DNA from: Chitinophaga pinensis
GTDB taxonomy: Bacteria; Bacteroidota; Bacteroidia; Chitinophagales; CAIOSU01
Direction: 5' to 3'
NCBI GenBank assembly: GCA_945901065.1
Contig: CAMDKI010000002.1
Coordinates: forward strand, 310,001 to 374,000
DNA: 64,000 nucleotides
Below the pieces are notes generated by a model. That model was not told where the DNA came from and searched no databases. It was given only the letters and a program-made list of their open reading frames with translations. The position numbers and the translations under genes were made by a program. Each line of letters opens with the position of its first letter. The stretch's first letter is position 1. This document shows, piece by piece, positions 8,362 through 17,379 of the stretch.

Positions 8362-10752
8362 ATGAGCACTTTTAGATCAAGTCTGCTTATTTCTGTTTTA
8401 ATGCTGTGTTTCGGCACTGCTTGGGCACAAAATGGCACGCTTACGGGTAAATTTACCGATGCCGTTACTGGCGAGCCGGTTCCGTTCGCCGCTATAGCCG
8501 GTCCCAACGGCACTGGCACCACAACCGATTTTGATGGAGTATACACACTATCGTTGCCCGCCGGCACACACGAAATCAAGTTTTCTAACGTAGGCTATAC
8601 CGCTGCCTCTTACACCGTAACCATCACCTCAGGGCAAGAAACGGTTCAGAACCACAAAGGAGCTACCCAAACCCAAGTATTGGGCATCACTACCGTTGTA
8701 GGTGGTAAATTTGCAAAAGCATTAGGAGAAGAGATTGTTACGGTTGAAGTATTGAACCGTAACATTATTGATAACTCTAGCGCTTTTGATATGGATGAGG
8801 CCATGGAAAAAGTGCCCGGTGTAACAATAGTGGATGGCCAAGCCAACATTCGTGGTGGTAGTGGCTGGAGCTATGGTGCAGGTAGCCGCGTATTGGTGTT
8901 GGTTGACGACATTCCGCTACTTACTGCCGATGCTGCCGACGTAAAATGGAGCTTTATACCTACCGAAAACGTAGAGCAAGTAGAAGTAGTAAAAGGTGCC
9001 GCATCGGCACTGTACGGCTCTTCGGCATTGAACGGTGTAATAAACGTGGTAACCGCTTGGCCTAAAAACGAGCCATATACCAAGGTTATTATGTACACAG
9101 GCTTTACCGAAAACCCTAAGCAAAGCGAATATGTATGGTGGGGCCGAAACCAACCGCTATTTGGTGGTGGTAACATTGTGCACCGTCATAAATTTGGACA
9201 GTGGGATTTTGTAATGAGTGCCAGCTTTAATGCAACCAAAAGCCATTTGGAAGGTGGCAGTAACCAAGAAGTGCGCACCAGTATCAAATTGCGCCACAGG
9301 CCGAAAAAAGTTGCTGGTCTATCATATGGTATCAACTTGAACGCCTACAATAGCACTGGTAGCACCTTCTTCCTTTGGGATGGCGCGGATAGCGCTGCAT
9401 ACCGTCCACTGCCAGGTACCATTTCTGAATACTCAACATTACGTTTCACAGCCGACCCGTTTGTTACTTATTTTGACAAACGTGACAACCGATATAAACT
9501 TACTGCTCGTTATTTTAACGCGCTAAACACTAACAACACTGGTCAAGGTTCTTTACCACAATTGTTCTACGGTGAGTTTCAATACCAACGCAGGTTTGCA
9601 AACATTGGTTTGAATGTGGTAAGTGGAGTTGCCGGTTACTATGCTGATGTGCGCCCTCCAGGTGGTGCGCCATCTGATTCTTCATTGGTTGGTGCTCACA
9701 GTGGTAGCAACGTTGCAGTATATGCTCAGGTAGAGAAAAAATTCTTTGAGAAGTTAACCTTCGGTTTTGGCGTGCGTTACGAGTATTTCCGTATCGATAC
9801 CTTTACCAGCGACGCATTACCTGTATTCCGAGCTGGTTTGAACTACCAAGCTGCTGAAGCAACCTTTATCCGTGCATCTTGGGGCCAAGGTTACCGTTTC
9901 CCTACCATTGCCGAGAAATTCATCAACACCAACGTTGGTGGTATAGGCATTTATCCAAACCCAGGACTTGAGCCCGAAAAAGGATGGAGCGCCGAGATTG
10001 GCATCAAGCAAGGTGTTAAGATAGGTAAATGGTTAGGTTATGTCGATCTTGCCGGTTTCATTAATCAATATGACAACATGATGGAGTTCACCTTTGGTCA
10101 ATTTGGCCCAGCAAGCGCTTCATTATTTGGCTTGGGCTTTAGCTCACAAAACATTGGTGATACCCGCATTATGGGTGCTGAGTTAACTTTGATAGGACAA
10201 GGTGAGATTGCAAACAAATTCCCGCTTCAAATCTTAGCAGGTTATACCTACATCGATCCAAAATCATTGAACTGGAACGATACCCTGAGCCTTACCAATG
10301 CCGACGGCGGTCCTGCAATTATTGCCCAAGCATCTCGCGATGGAGCACCTACCTACGCTGGTACTTCATCTTCTTCAAACAATATTCTTAAATACCGTTT
10401 CAGGCATACTGTGAAATTGGATGCCCAAATTGGTGTGAAGAAATTTGAATTTGGCGTAAGCGTGCAGTATACTAGCTTTATGGAAAACGTGGATTACCTG
10501 TTCGTAAGCCAATTTATCATCGACTTTGAAAGCACCCAGTTGAACACTAAAGCTTTTTCTGGCTTGAAAGAATTCCGCGAGAAAAATGAGCGTGGAAATA
10601 CCTTGCTTGATTTGCGTATGGCATACAACGTTTCTCCGAAAATCAAACTTTCGGTTATTTGCAAAAACGTGTTGAACCAAGTAATGATGGAGCGTCCGGC
10701 TTATTTAAGCCAACCCCGTAACTACACCGTTCAAATGTCATTAGAATTTTAA
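8362..10752 (+). CDS. TonB-dependent outer-membrane receptor (first of a tandem pair)
   Basis: A 796-residue outer-membrane beta-barrel. Signal peptide ends at about residue 22 (GTAWAQ). Residues about 25-105 form a carboxypeptidase-like regulatory repeat (LTGKFTDAVTGEPVPFAAI ... GVYTLSLPAG). The plug domain follows (VPGVTIVDGQANIRGGSGWS, VLVDDIPLL, VEVVKGAASALYGSSALNG), then a barrel ending in Phe (VQMSLEF), the usual BAM signal. There is no SusD partner, so it is not a Sus-type glycan system; metal, cofactor or peptide uptake is open. It is followed by a terminator and by a close paralogue at 11001, indicating an ancient tandem duplication. Confidence 0.9.
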   Translation: MSTFRSSLLISVLMLCFGTAWAQNGTLTGKFTDAVTGEPVPFAAIAGPNGTGTTTDFDGVYTLSLPAGTHEIKFSNVGYTAASYTVTITSGQETVQNHKGATQTQVLGITTVVGGKFAKALGEEIVTVEVLNRNIIDNSSAFDMDEAMEKVPGVTIVDGQANIRGGSGWSYGAGSRVLVLVDDIPLLTADAADVKWSFIPTENVEQVEVVKGAASALYGSSALNGVINVVTAWPKNEPYTKVIMYTGFTENPKQSEYVWWGRNQPLFGGGNIVHRHKFGQWDFVMSASFNATKSHLEGGSNQEVRTSIKLRHRPKKVAGLSYGINLNAYNSTGSTFFLWDGADSAAYRPLPGTISEYSTLRFTADPFVTYFDKRDNRYKLTARYFNALNTNNTGQGSLPQLFYGEFQYQRRFANIGLNVVSGVAGYYADVRPPGGAPSDSSLVGAHSGSNVAVYAQVEKKFFEKLTFGFGVRYEYFRIDTFTSDALPVFRAGLNYQAAEATFIRASWGQGYRFPTIAEKFINTNVGGIGIYPNPGLEPEKGWSAEIGIKQGVKIGKWLGYVDLAGFINQYDNMMEFTFGQFGPASASLFGLGFSSQNIGDTRIMGAELTLIGQGEIANKFPLQILAGYTYIDPKSLNWNDTLSLTNADGGPAIIAQASRDGAPTYAGTSSSSNNILKYRFRHTVKLDAQIGVKKFEFGVSVQYTSFMENVDYLFVSQFIIDFESTQLNTKAFSGLKEFREKNERGNTLLDLRMAYNVSPKIKLSVICKNVLNQVMMERPAYLSQPRNYTVQMSLEF

Positions 10753-10834
10753 TAGAGCATCCAGTTGGGTTGTTATAACAAGCACTGCTGGTTACAAAAA
10801 CACCTACACGGTAAATTACAATAATTAAGTTATC

Positions 10835-10885
10835 AACCGGCTAACGTTTTGGAAACACCATCACCGTTAGCCGGTTTTTAATTTT
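10835..10885 (+). terminator. Intrinsic terminator of the first TonB receptor
   Basis: A perfect 12-bp stem (10835-10846 with 10865-10876), 18-base loop, followed by a T-rich tail. Confidence 0.85.
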
Positions 10886-10942
10886 CCACAAATATAGGAG
10901 TACGACTAAACCTGTCCGAACGCCAAAATTTGCCGGATTGTT

Positions 10943-10950
10943 TAGTTTTG
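10943..10950 (+). promoter_or_regulatory. -7 promoter element (TAGTTTTG) of the second TonB receptor
   Basis: Exact TAnnTTTG match 51 bp upstream of the ATG at 11001 and downstream of the preceding terminator, so the second receptor has its own transcription start. It also argues against starting the CDS at the upstream ATG at 10938. Confidence 0.5.
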
Positions 10951-11000
10951 ACACTGATAACACTCGCTTAACAAACTTTTATACTCACCAAACGGTGCTT

Positions 11001-13361
11001 ATGAAAAAGAACTACACTTATTCTATTCTACTTTTCTTGTTGCTTTGCTTGCCTGCATTCATGCAAGGCCAAGTAAGTGACTCACTGGGCCTAGGTACTA
11101 TAAACGGAATTGTAAAAGAAGAAAAATCTGGTGAACTACTGCCGTTTGCCACTGTAACCTACGGACCTGGTTTAGGTACCGTTACCGACTTAGATGGCAA
11201 GTTTTCAATGCAGCTAAAAGCTGGCAATTACGATTTGCAGGTTAGTTCGTTGGGCATGAAAACCGCGTATAAAAAAGTACGTTTAGAGGCCGGACAAACT
11301 GTGAACCTCAGCTTCACCATGCTCGATTCTATCAATCAAATAGAAATAACTGTAGTAACAGGTGGAAAATACAAGCAGGGCATTGGCGAACAAACCGTAT
11401 CGATGGAGATACTATCGCCAACCTTTATTTCTAACTCAAACGCCACCTCAATTGACCAAGCCTTAAACAAGGTTCCAGGTGTGAATATGGTTGGCGAGCA
11501 AGTAAACATTCGCGGCGGTGCCGGATACAGTGCAGGTGCAGGTAGCAGGGTTATGATGTTGTTGGATGGTATACCATTGTTAAAGCCCGATAATGGCATA
11601 ATCGATTTTGCATCATTGCCAATGGAAAACATCCAACAGATTGAAGTGATCAAAGGTGCATCATCGGCTGCCTATGGTTCTTCGGCACTTAATGGCATTA
11701 TTAACTTGATTACTAGCAACGCCACTGAAGAGTCGTACACTAAACTGACCGTTTTTTATGGTTTTTACGAAAACCCTTTCAGCGGCAACAAGAAAGACCT
11801 TATTTGGTGGAATCAGCGCCCTATGTTTGGTGGAGCCAACTTTGCGCACCGCAAACGTTTCAAAAACCTTGACCTAGTAATAAGCGGTACCGCGTTTCAA
11901 GATGCCAACTACCTTTATGCCAACAACCAGCGCAGATTGAACACTTTTGTTAAATTGAGGTACCGAAGCAAAAAGAACGATAGGTTGAGTATGGGTGTAA
12001 ATACCAATATTTCGGCGCAGGGCGGTGGATACTTTTTTCTTTGGAAAGGCTGGGCAAATACACCAGAGGGTAGCATTACCGATTCGAGCGGATTATACCT
12101 ACAACAATACCTAAACGCACTGGAAAATGGCGTAAATGAGGCTGACATACCTGGCTATGTTAAAAGCAACATACCCAGAGATGCCTATGCATACTTACCT
12201 GCCGAAATTGGCACTTTCTCATCTACACCCGTTAGCATTGACCCATGGCTGACCTACTTCGATAAGAGGCAAAACCAACATAGTTTTAAAGGTAGGTTTT
12301 ATCGCACTCGGTATAGCAACAGCTCAGGAGAAAGCTCTGTGGCCAACCAAGGCTATGGCGAATATAATTTCCATAGTGAGTTGAAACGCCTAGGCTTGAA
12401 CTTTGTAACTGGTGTAGCTGGCTTTTTTACCAGTGTTACCAGCGAAACTTTTGGTGAACGAAATGCCACAAATGCTGCTTTGTTTTTGCAAGTAGACAAG
12501 AAATTTTTTCAACGTCTTACCTTCAACCTAGGTTTCAGGGCTGAGTTTAACCAAATGGATACGCTGAAACCCGTTTTGTACCCAATTGTTCGTTCTGGTG
12601 TAAACTTCCAAGCTACCGAAGCCACCTACATCAGGGCATCGTTCGGACAAGGGTACCGCTACCCTACTATTGCCGAAAAGTATGTGGCCACCAAACGCTC
12701 AGGTGTAAATGTAATACCAAACCCCGAATTACAACCTGAATATGGCTGGAACGCAGAAATTGGTGTAAAACAGCTACTTAAAATAACTGACGACTGGAAA
12801 GGATATGTTGACATGGCCGGATTTGTAACCCAATATACCGACATGATTGAGTTTTTATTGGTTGAAGGTGTATTGACCACGCAAGCCCAAAACTATACCG
12901 ATGCTCGAATTTCTGGGTTTGATATGTCATTAGTGGGCCAAGGCAAAGTATTTAGAATACCAGTAAACATTATGTTGGGTTATACTTACATTTCGCCTAT
13001 CGATTTAAACTACGAAGATGACCCTGCCAACCCAGATGGTAAATACCTCACCTTCCGGTTTAAGCACTCGGCAAAGGCTGATGCTGAGGCTACTTACAAA
13101 AAAATAACCCTTGGTATTACTGGTACATACTTCAGTTTTATGAAAAACATCGGGCAGTTTGGTATCAACAATGTATCAGGTTATCGGAAAGAAAACGATA
13201 AAGGCGAAGCAGTTTTAGATGCCCGCATAGCATACAATATTACCGACGATGCAAAGATTTCTTTTATTGTAAAAAATCTTACTAACAACCAATATACTTT
13301 ACGCCCAGCCTTTATGGAAGCCCCACGTAACTATACCTTCCAGGTTGCATACCAGTTTTAG
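11001..13361 (+). CDS. TonB-dependent outer-membrane receptor (second of a tandem pair)
   Basis: A 786-residue outer-membrane receptor from the ATG at 11001, where the signal peptide MKKNYTYSILLFLLLCLP begins; an in-frame ATG at 10938 would bury it and lies before the -7 element. Parts in order: carboxypeptidase-like repeat (GTINGIVKEEKSGELLPFAT), plug (VPGVNMVGEQVNIRGGAGYS, LLDGIPLL, IEVIKGASSAAYGSSALNG) and a barrel ending FQVAYQF. Shared barrel motifs with the preceding gene (TFIRASWGQGYRFPTIAEK versus TYIRASFGQGYRYPTIAEK) show they are paralogues. Substrate not deducible; no SusD-like gene is adjacent. Confidence 0.9.
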   Translation: MKKNYTYSILLFLLLCLPAFMQGQVSDSLGLGTINGIVKEEKSGELLPFATVTYGPGLGTVTDLDGKFSMQLKAGNYDLQVSSLGMKTAYKKVRLEAGQTVNLSFTMLDSINQIEITVVTGGKYKQGIGEQTVSMEILSPTFISNSNATSIDQALNKVPGVNMVGEQVNIRGGAGYSAGAGSRVMMLLDGIPLLKPDNGIIDFASLPMENIQQIEVIKGASSAAYGSSALNGIINLITSNATEESYTKLTVFYGFYENPFSGNKKDLIWWNQRPMFGGANFAHRKRFKNLDLVISGTAFQDANYLYANNQRRLNTFVKLRYRSKKNDRLSMGVNTNISAQGGGYFFLWKGWANTPEGSITDSSGLYLQQYLNALENGVNEADIPGYVKSNIPRDAYAYLPAEIGTFSSTPVSIDPWLTYFDKRQNQHSFKGRFYRTRYSNSSGESSVANQGYGEYNFHSELKRLGLNFVTGVAGFFTSVTSETFGERNATNAALFLQVDKKFFQRLTFNLGFRAEFNQMDTLKPVLYPIVRSGVNFQATEATYIRASFGQGYRYPTIAEKYVATKRSGVNVIPNPELQPEYGWNAEIGVKQLLKITDDWKGYVDMAGFVTQYTDMIEFLLVEGVLTTQAQNYTDARISGFDMSLVGQGKVFRIPVNIMLGYTYISPIDLNYEDDPANPDGKYLTFRFKHSAKADAEATYKKITLGITGTYFSFMKNIGQFGINNVSGYRKENDKGEAVLDARIAYNITDDAKISFIVKNLTNNQYTLRPAFMEAPRNYTFQVAYQF

Positions 13362-13429
13362 GAATTAGTTGCCCTTATTACTTGTTGATTGTTTTAGTAG
13401 AACAAAAGCCTTAAATTAGTTCGATAACT

Positions 13430-13528
13430 ATGTTATTATTGGCGGCAGGCAACTTTTTACCATCTGCCACGCTCATAGCTATTATAGTTATCACTAGAAA
13501 ATGGGGCCGAGTTTTCGAAAAACAATAA
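13430..13528 (+). CDS. Possible small membrane peptide (32 residues)
   Basis: A short ATG frame just ahead of the ceramidase-like gene encodes one hydrophobic helix (FLPSATLIAIIVITRK) followed by a basic tail (RKWGRVFEKQ). It sits 18 bp upstream of the next start and could be a leader peptide or chance. No family is recognised, and support is only the amphipathic layout. Confidence 0.2.
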   Translation: MLLLAAGNFLPSATLIAIIVITRKWGRVFEKQ

Positions 13529-13546
13529 CGAGTTAAGCGCGCAACT

Positions 13547-15280
13547 ATGTACGAAGTAGGCACTGGCAAAGCAGATATTACCGCATTCAAAAAAGATGTA
13601 GGCATGATGGGTTATGGTATGTTCCATAACCGCATTAAGGGTGTAGAAACCCCACTTTACGCAAGGGCCTTCGTAGTTAGGGATTTAACCACCAAACGCA
13701 AAATTGCATTCGTAAATGCCGAAATAGCTTTTATTACTATTTCCATTAAGCGTGGCGTAATGAAAAAACTCAAACGCCACCACGCTGAACTTGAGTTTGA
13801 ACCCGAAAATGTTTTGCTTACCGCACAACATACCCATAGTGGCCCAGGTGGATACTCGCACTACGGGCTATACAATATTGCCGTGCCAGGCTTTGTGCCC
13901 GAAGTATACCAAAATATAGTTGATGGCATAGTAAGTGCCATTGTGGAGGCCGAGGGTAAAATGAGGCCAGCCAAAATTAGTTTTAACAAAGGTAGCTTTG
14001 CACCCGATATTGACGTGGCCATTAACCGCTCAGTGAAAGCTTACAACCAAAACCCTGAAGTAGCCAAAGTAAGTGAGAAAGATGCCCACCTAGCCCTCGA
14101 CCGAGAGATGCATTTCTTCAGGGTAGATGGCATTGATGGTAAGCCAATAGGTAGTTTCAACTTTTTTGGTGTGCACACCACCAGCATACACAATGACAAT
14201 ACTAAAATAAATGCCGACAACAAGGGATATGCATCTACATTTTTGGAGGCAGAAATGCACAATGAAAACCCTGACTATATTAGCGTGTTTGCGCAAAAAG
14301 CCACGGGAGATGTAACACCTAACTATGTATGGGACAAAAAGAAAAAATGGACCCGAGGTAAGTTTGAAGATGATATAGAGTCGGCGAGATACAATGGCAA
14401 ACTACAATTTGAAAAAGCTAAAGAACTAAACGAACTGGCTCAGGAAAAAGGAGAATCCATAGCTTTAGGTATAGATTATGCACTATCGCATGCCAACTTT
14501 GCCAATATTACCCCCGACCTAGAATTTACCAACAACCCCCAAGCAAAAACATTTCTATCATGCCACGGGGTGGCGTTTTTTAAAGGCACTACCGAAGGAC
14601 CCGGCATGGCACCAATACTAGTGGCTGTTGCCAACTTTGCAACAGCAGTGGTAAAAGTATATGATTACACTCGCGCTCTGTTTGTAAGTAAAGCCGAACG
14701 GACCAAAATACATGAAAAGTATCGCATACAAGGCCCTAAAAAGATATTGATTGAAACGGGCGATCGGAAATTATTGGGTACTCGAAATGTAACAGGCTTT
14801 ATTGTGCCTGCTTTTATCGATCCTACAATTAAATATTTCAAGGTATTTCACAAGTCGGGCGGTTTAGACCATAAGCCTTGGACCCCACAAACATTGCCTC
14901 TACAAATTGTAACACTGGGTCAAGTAGCTTTTGTGGCAGTTCCTGGCGAAATAACTACTATTGCTGCCAAAAGACTTCGGCAAACGGTATTGGATAATTT
15001 GGCCCAACGAGGAGTAAGCGAGGTAATTATTTGCAGCTATTCCAATGCCTACTGCGGCTATATTACTACCTTTGAGGAGTACCAAGTGCAGTGCTACGAG
15101 GGAGGGCATACCCCCTATGGGCAGTGGACATTGGCAGCTTTCCAAACCAAGTTTAAGGAACTTGCACAGCAACTACTTAAAAACCCTGAAGAAAGGCAAA
15201 TTGATACTAGCTTAGCGCCAGTTGAGTTTACCGAAGAAGAATTGAACAAACGTACCTTTGCATATAGCAGCAAGAAATGA
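13547..15280 (+). CDS. Neutral/alkaline ceramidase-like hydrolase, catalytic Ser replaced by Thr
   Basis: A 577-residue protein of the neutral ceramidase family, zinc enzymes that cut the amide bond of ceramides. Visible motifs: N-terminal GTGKADITAF and MGYG; zinc-ligand region AQHTHSGPGG (His95, His97); FFGVHTTSIHND with His210; and the nucleophile motif, which reads KATGDVTPNYV at 251-261. Family enzymes normally have GDxSPN, so Thr257 stands where the catalytic Ser is expected. There is no signal peptide, so the protein looks cytoplasmic, unlike secreted ceramidases. Its stop overlaps the start of the PLP-enzyme gene (ATGA), so the two are co-translated. It might cleave another amide or be a non-ceramide hydrolase. 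Confidence 0.8.
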   Translation: MYEVGTGKADITAFKKDVGMMGYGMFHNRIKGVETPLYARAFVVRDLTTKRKIAFVNAEIAFITISIKRGVMKKLKRHHAELEFEPENVLLTAQHTHSGPGGYSHYGLYNIAVPGFVPEVYQNIVDGIVSAIVEAEGKMRPAKISFNKGSFAPDIDVAINRSVKAYNQNPEVAKVSEKDAHLALDREMHFFRVDGIDGKPIGSFNFFGVHTTSIHNDNTKINADNKGYASTFLEAEMHNENPDYISVFAQKATGDVTPNYVWDKKKKWTRGKFEDDIESARYNGKLQFEKAKELNELAQEKGESIALGIDYALSHANFANITPDLEFTNNPQAKTFLSCHGVAFFKGTTEGPGMAPILVAVANFATAVVKVYDYTRALFVSKAERTKIHEKYRIQGPKKILIETGDRKLLGTRNVTGFIVPAFIDPTIKYFKVFHKSGGLDHKPWTPQTLPLQIVTLGQVAFVAVPGEITTIAAKRLRQTVLDNLAQRGVSEVIICSYSNAYCGYITTFEEYQVQCYEGGHTPYGQWTLAAFQTKFKELAQQLLKNPEERQIDTSLAPVEFTEEELNKRTFAYSSKK

Positions 15281-16476
15281 GTAGATTTGAGCGCACTTAC
15301 GGTTATTACCGTAATATTTTTAATGGGGTTCAATTTCCCTATGCCTTTGTTGACCTCGATTTGTTTGACGAAAACATAAAGCAAATAGCGAAAAGGGCTG
15401 GTAACAAAACCATTCGAATCGCATCCAAATCCGTTCGCTGCAAAGAGTTGTTGAAACGCACATTGGCTGCCGACCCGATTTATCAAGGCATAATGTGTTA
15501 CACCACACTCGAGGCTGTGTGGCTTAGCCAAGAAGGCTTTGATGACCTTTTGATTGGTTACCCATCGTGGCATGCCGAACAAGTAGCACAGGCTTGTAAA
15601 GAGATAGCAAAAGGTAAAACCATCATTTTTATGGTGGACTTGCCCGAACATGTTACCCATCTCGATAAAATTGGCAAAGCCAATGGTGTAACCATACCAA
15701 TTTGTATTGACTTGGATATGAGCAGCGATTACCCTGGTTTGCACTTTGGTGTATGGCGCAGCAGTGTTAGAGGCAAAGAAGATGCTCTGGCTTTATGGAG
15801 CGTTATAAAAAGTTGTTCGAACCTAAATTTAATGGGTGTAATGGGCTACGAAGCCCAAATAGCGGGAGTAGGCGACAACTGGCCCGGTAAAAATGCCATG
15901 AACCATGTTATCCGTTTTCTAAAAAACCGCTCGGTAAAGGAAATTGCCAAACGTCGCGGAGACACAGTACAGGCTTTGCGAGATGCAGGTGCTACACTTC
16001 CGTTAGTAAACGGCGGCGGTACAGGCAGTCTTGAATGGACCATACAAGAGCCTTGGGTAACCGAGGTAACCGTTGGATCGGGTTTGTATAACTCTGGCTT
16101 ATTCGATCATTATACCAACTTTCGACACTACCCAAGCGCAGCATATGCTGTAGAAATAGTGCGCCAGCCAAAACCAAACTTATACACCTGCCACAGTGGC
16201 GGATATACCGCTTCGGGTGCGGCAGGCAAAGACAAACTTCCGGTGCCATATTTGCCCACTGGAGCCTCACTGCTTGACCAAGAAGGTGCTGGCGAAGTAC
16301 AGACACCTATATTATACAATGGGCCTGAAAAACTACACCTAGGCGACCCAGTATACTTACGGCACAGTAAGGCTGGTGAGCTTTGCGAACGATTTAAAGA
16401 TTTGTATTTGGTAAGCAATGGCAAAATAACCGGCACTGCACCCACATATAGGGGCGAAGGCCAATGCTTTGTGTAG
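15277..16476 (+). CDS. Fold-III PLP enzyme, alanine racemase/D-threonine aldolase-like
   Basis: A 399-residue protein of the amino acid deaminase/aldolase group related to alanine racemase N-terminal barrels and D-threonine aldolases. The probable PLP lysine is Lys51 in RIASKSVRC, following the usual FVDLDLFDENI opening. Phosphate- and metal-site-like segments are LVNGGGTGSLEW, TVGSGLYNSG and, near the C-terminus, HSGGYTASG and LRHSKAGELCERF. Such enzymes act on beta-hydroxy or D-amino acids. The 4-bp overlap with the ceramidase-like gene suggests a shared substrate, for example the head part of a sphingoid-like amino alcohol, but this is inference. Confidence 0.75.
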   Translation: MSRFERTYGYYRNIFNGVQFPYAFVDLDLFDENIKQIAKRAGNKTIRIASKSVRCKELLKRTLAADPIYQGIMCYTTLEAVWLSQEGFDDLLIGYPSWHAEQVAQACKEIAKGKTIIFMVDLPEHVTHLDKIGKANGVTIPICIDLDMSSDYPGLHFGVWRSSVRGKEDALALWSVIKSCSNLNLMGVMGYEAQIAGVGDNWPGKNAMNHVIRFLKNRSVKEIAKRRGDTVQALRDAGATLPLVNGGGTGSLEWTIQEPWVTEVTVGSGLYNSGLFDHYTNFRHYPSAAYAVEIVRQPKPNLYTCHSGGYTASGAAGKDKLPVPYLPTGASLLDQEGAGEVQTPILYNGPEKLHLGDPVYLRHSKAGELCERFKDLYLVSNGKITGTAPTYRGEGQCFV

Positions 16477-16537
16477 CGAATTGTTACTTTATAGCACTTA
16501 TAGCTAGTGGTTGCCTATTAATTACTGCTTACTAAGC

Positions 16538-16545
16538 TATATTTG
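16538..16545 (+). promoter_or_regulatory. -7 promoter element (TATATTTG) of cdaA
   Basis: Exact TAnnTTTG match lying downstream of the first ATG of the frame (16511) and 11 bases before an in-frame GTG at 16556. If functional, it sets the cdaA start at 16556 or later. Confidence 0.4.
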
Positions 16546-16555
16546 CACAAACCCT

Positions 16556-17371
16556 GTGTGCTTGTTATACCTTTTCGTAAAAATTGGTTTTCTGGAAATT
16601 GGTTTTGCCGACCTGCTGGATATTTTTCTGGTAGGCTTGCTCATTTATCAGATATACCGATTACTGAAAGGCAGTTTGGCCCTAAATATATTTTTGGGCT
16701 TAGTATTGGTATACTTTGTTTGGTTTTTAGTGGGCTTACTCGAAATGCGACTACTAGCAAGCATATTGGGGCAGTTTATTGAAGTGGGTGTTATAGCACT
16801 TTTGATAGTTTTTCAACCCGAAGTTAGAAAGTTTCTCATTTATCTTGGCCGTGGAAGCATATTACGCAAAGGGTTCTCACTAAGGCGTATTTTTTCGAAA
16901 AGCAACAGAAAGGAAGCCGAATACTATCCAATTATTAAAAGCATTGTGGCGGCGGCGGAGCACATGCGCGAACAAGGGACCGGCGCTATATTGGTCTTAA
17001 GCGAATCTTCACGGCTGCAGTTTTATGCAAACACTGGCGTGTTAATGGATAGCTTAGTAAGCAGTAAACTTTTGGAAAGCATTTTCGAAAAAAACTCGCC
17101 CATGCACGATGGAGCAGTTATCATTTCAGACTTAAGAATTATTGCCGCTGGTTGCGTACTTCCCGTTTCTGATAACCATGAGCTTCCTTCAAGAATTGGT
17201 ATGCGGCATAAGGCAACTGTAGGTATAACCGAGCTAAGCGATTCATTGGCTATAGTAATTTCAGAAGAGAAAACCACTATTTCGTATGCTCGCAACGGGC
17301 GGCTAACACAGAATATAACCATTGATGAGTTACATTCAATACTTGTTAAATTCTACGAGGCATACTATTAA
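16556..17371 (+). CDS. cdaA: Diadenylate cyclase CdaA (c-di-AMP synthase)
   Basis: Condenses two ATP to cyclic di-AMP, a signal for potassium and cell-wall homeostasis. N-terminal hydrophobic segments (LLDIFLVGLLIYQIYRLL, IFLGLVLVYFVWFLVGLL and GVIALLIVFQPEVRK) are followed by a DAC domain with the DGA motif in MHDGAVIIS and the second nucleotide motif as GMRHKATVG; the usual form is RHR, here RHK. The longer reading from the ATG at 16511 adds a Cys-rich leader unlike the family and begins before a -7 element, so the GTG at 16556 (271 residues) is preferred. It is the last gene before a convergent lipoprotein gene, with 8 bp between stops. Confidence 0.9.
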   Translation: MCLLYLFVKIGFLEIGFADLLDIFLVGLLIYQIYRLLKGSLALNIFLGLVLVYFVWFLVGLLEMRLLASILGQFIEVGVIALLIVFQPEVRKFLIYLGRGSILRKGFSLRRIFSKSNRKEAEYYPIIKSIVAAAEHMREQGTGAILVLSESSRLQFYANTGVLMDSLVSSKLLESIFEKNSPMHDGAVIISDLRIIAAGCVLPVSDNHELPSRIGMRHKATVGITELSDSLAIVISEEKTTISYARNGRLTQNITIDELHSILVKFYEAYY

Positions 17372-17379
17372 AGCAGGTA

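Noticed and set aside
8362-13361. SusC/SusD polysaccharide utilisation locus
   Set aside because: No SusD-like lipoprotein, glycoside hydrolase or sigma/anti-sigma pair accompanies the receptors.
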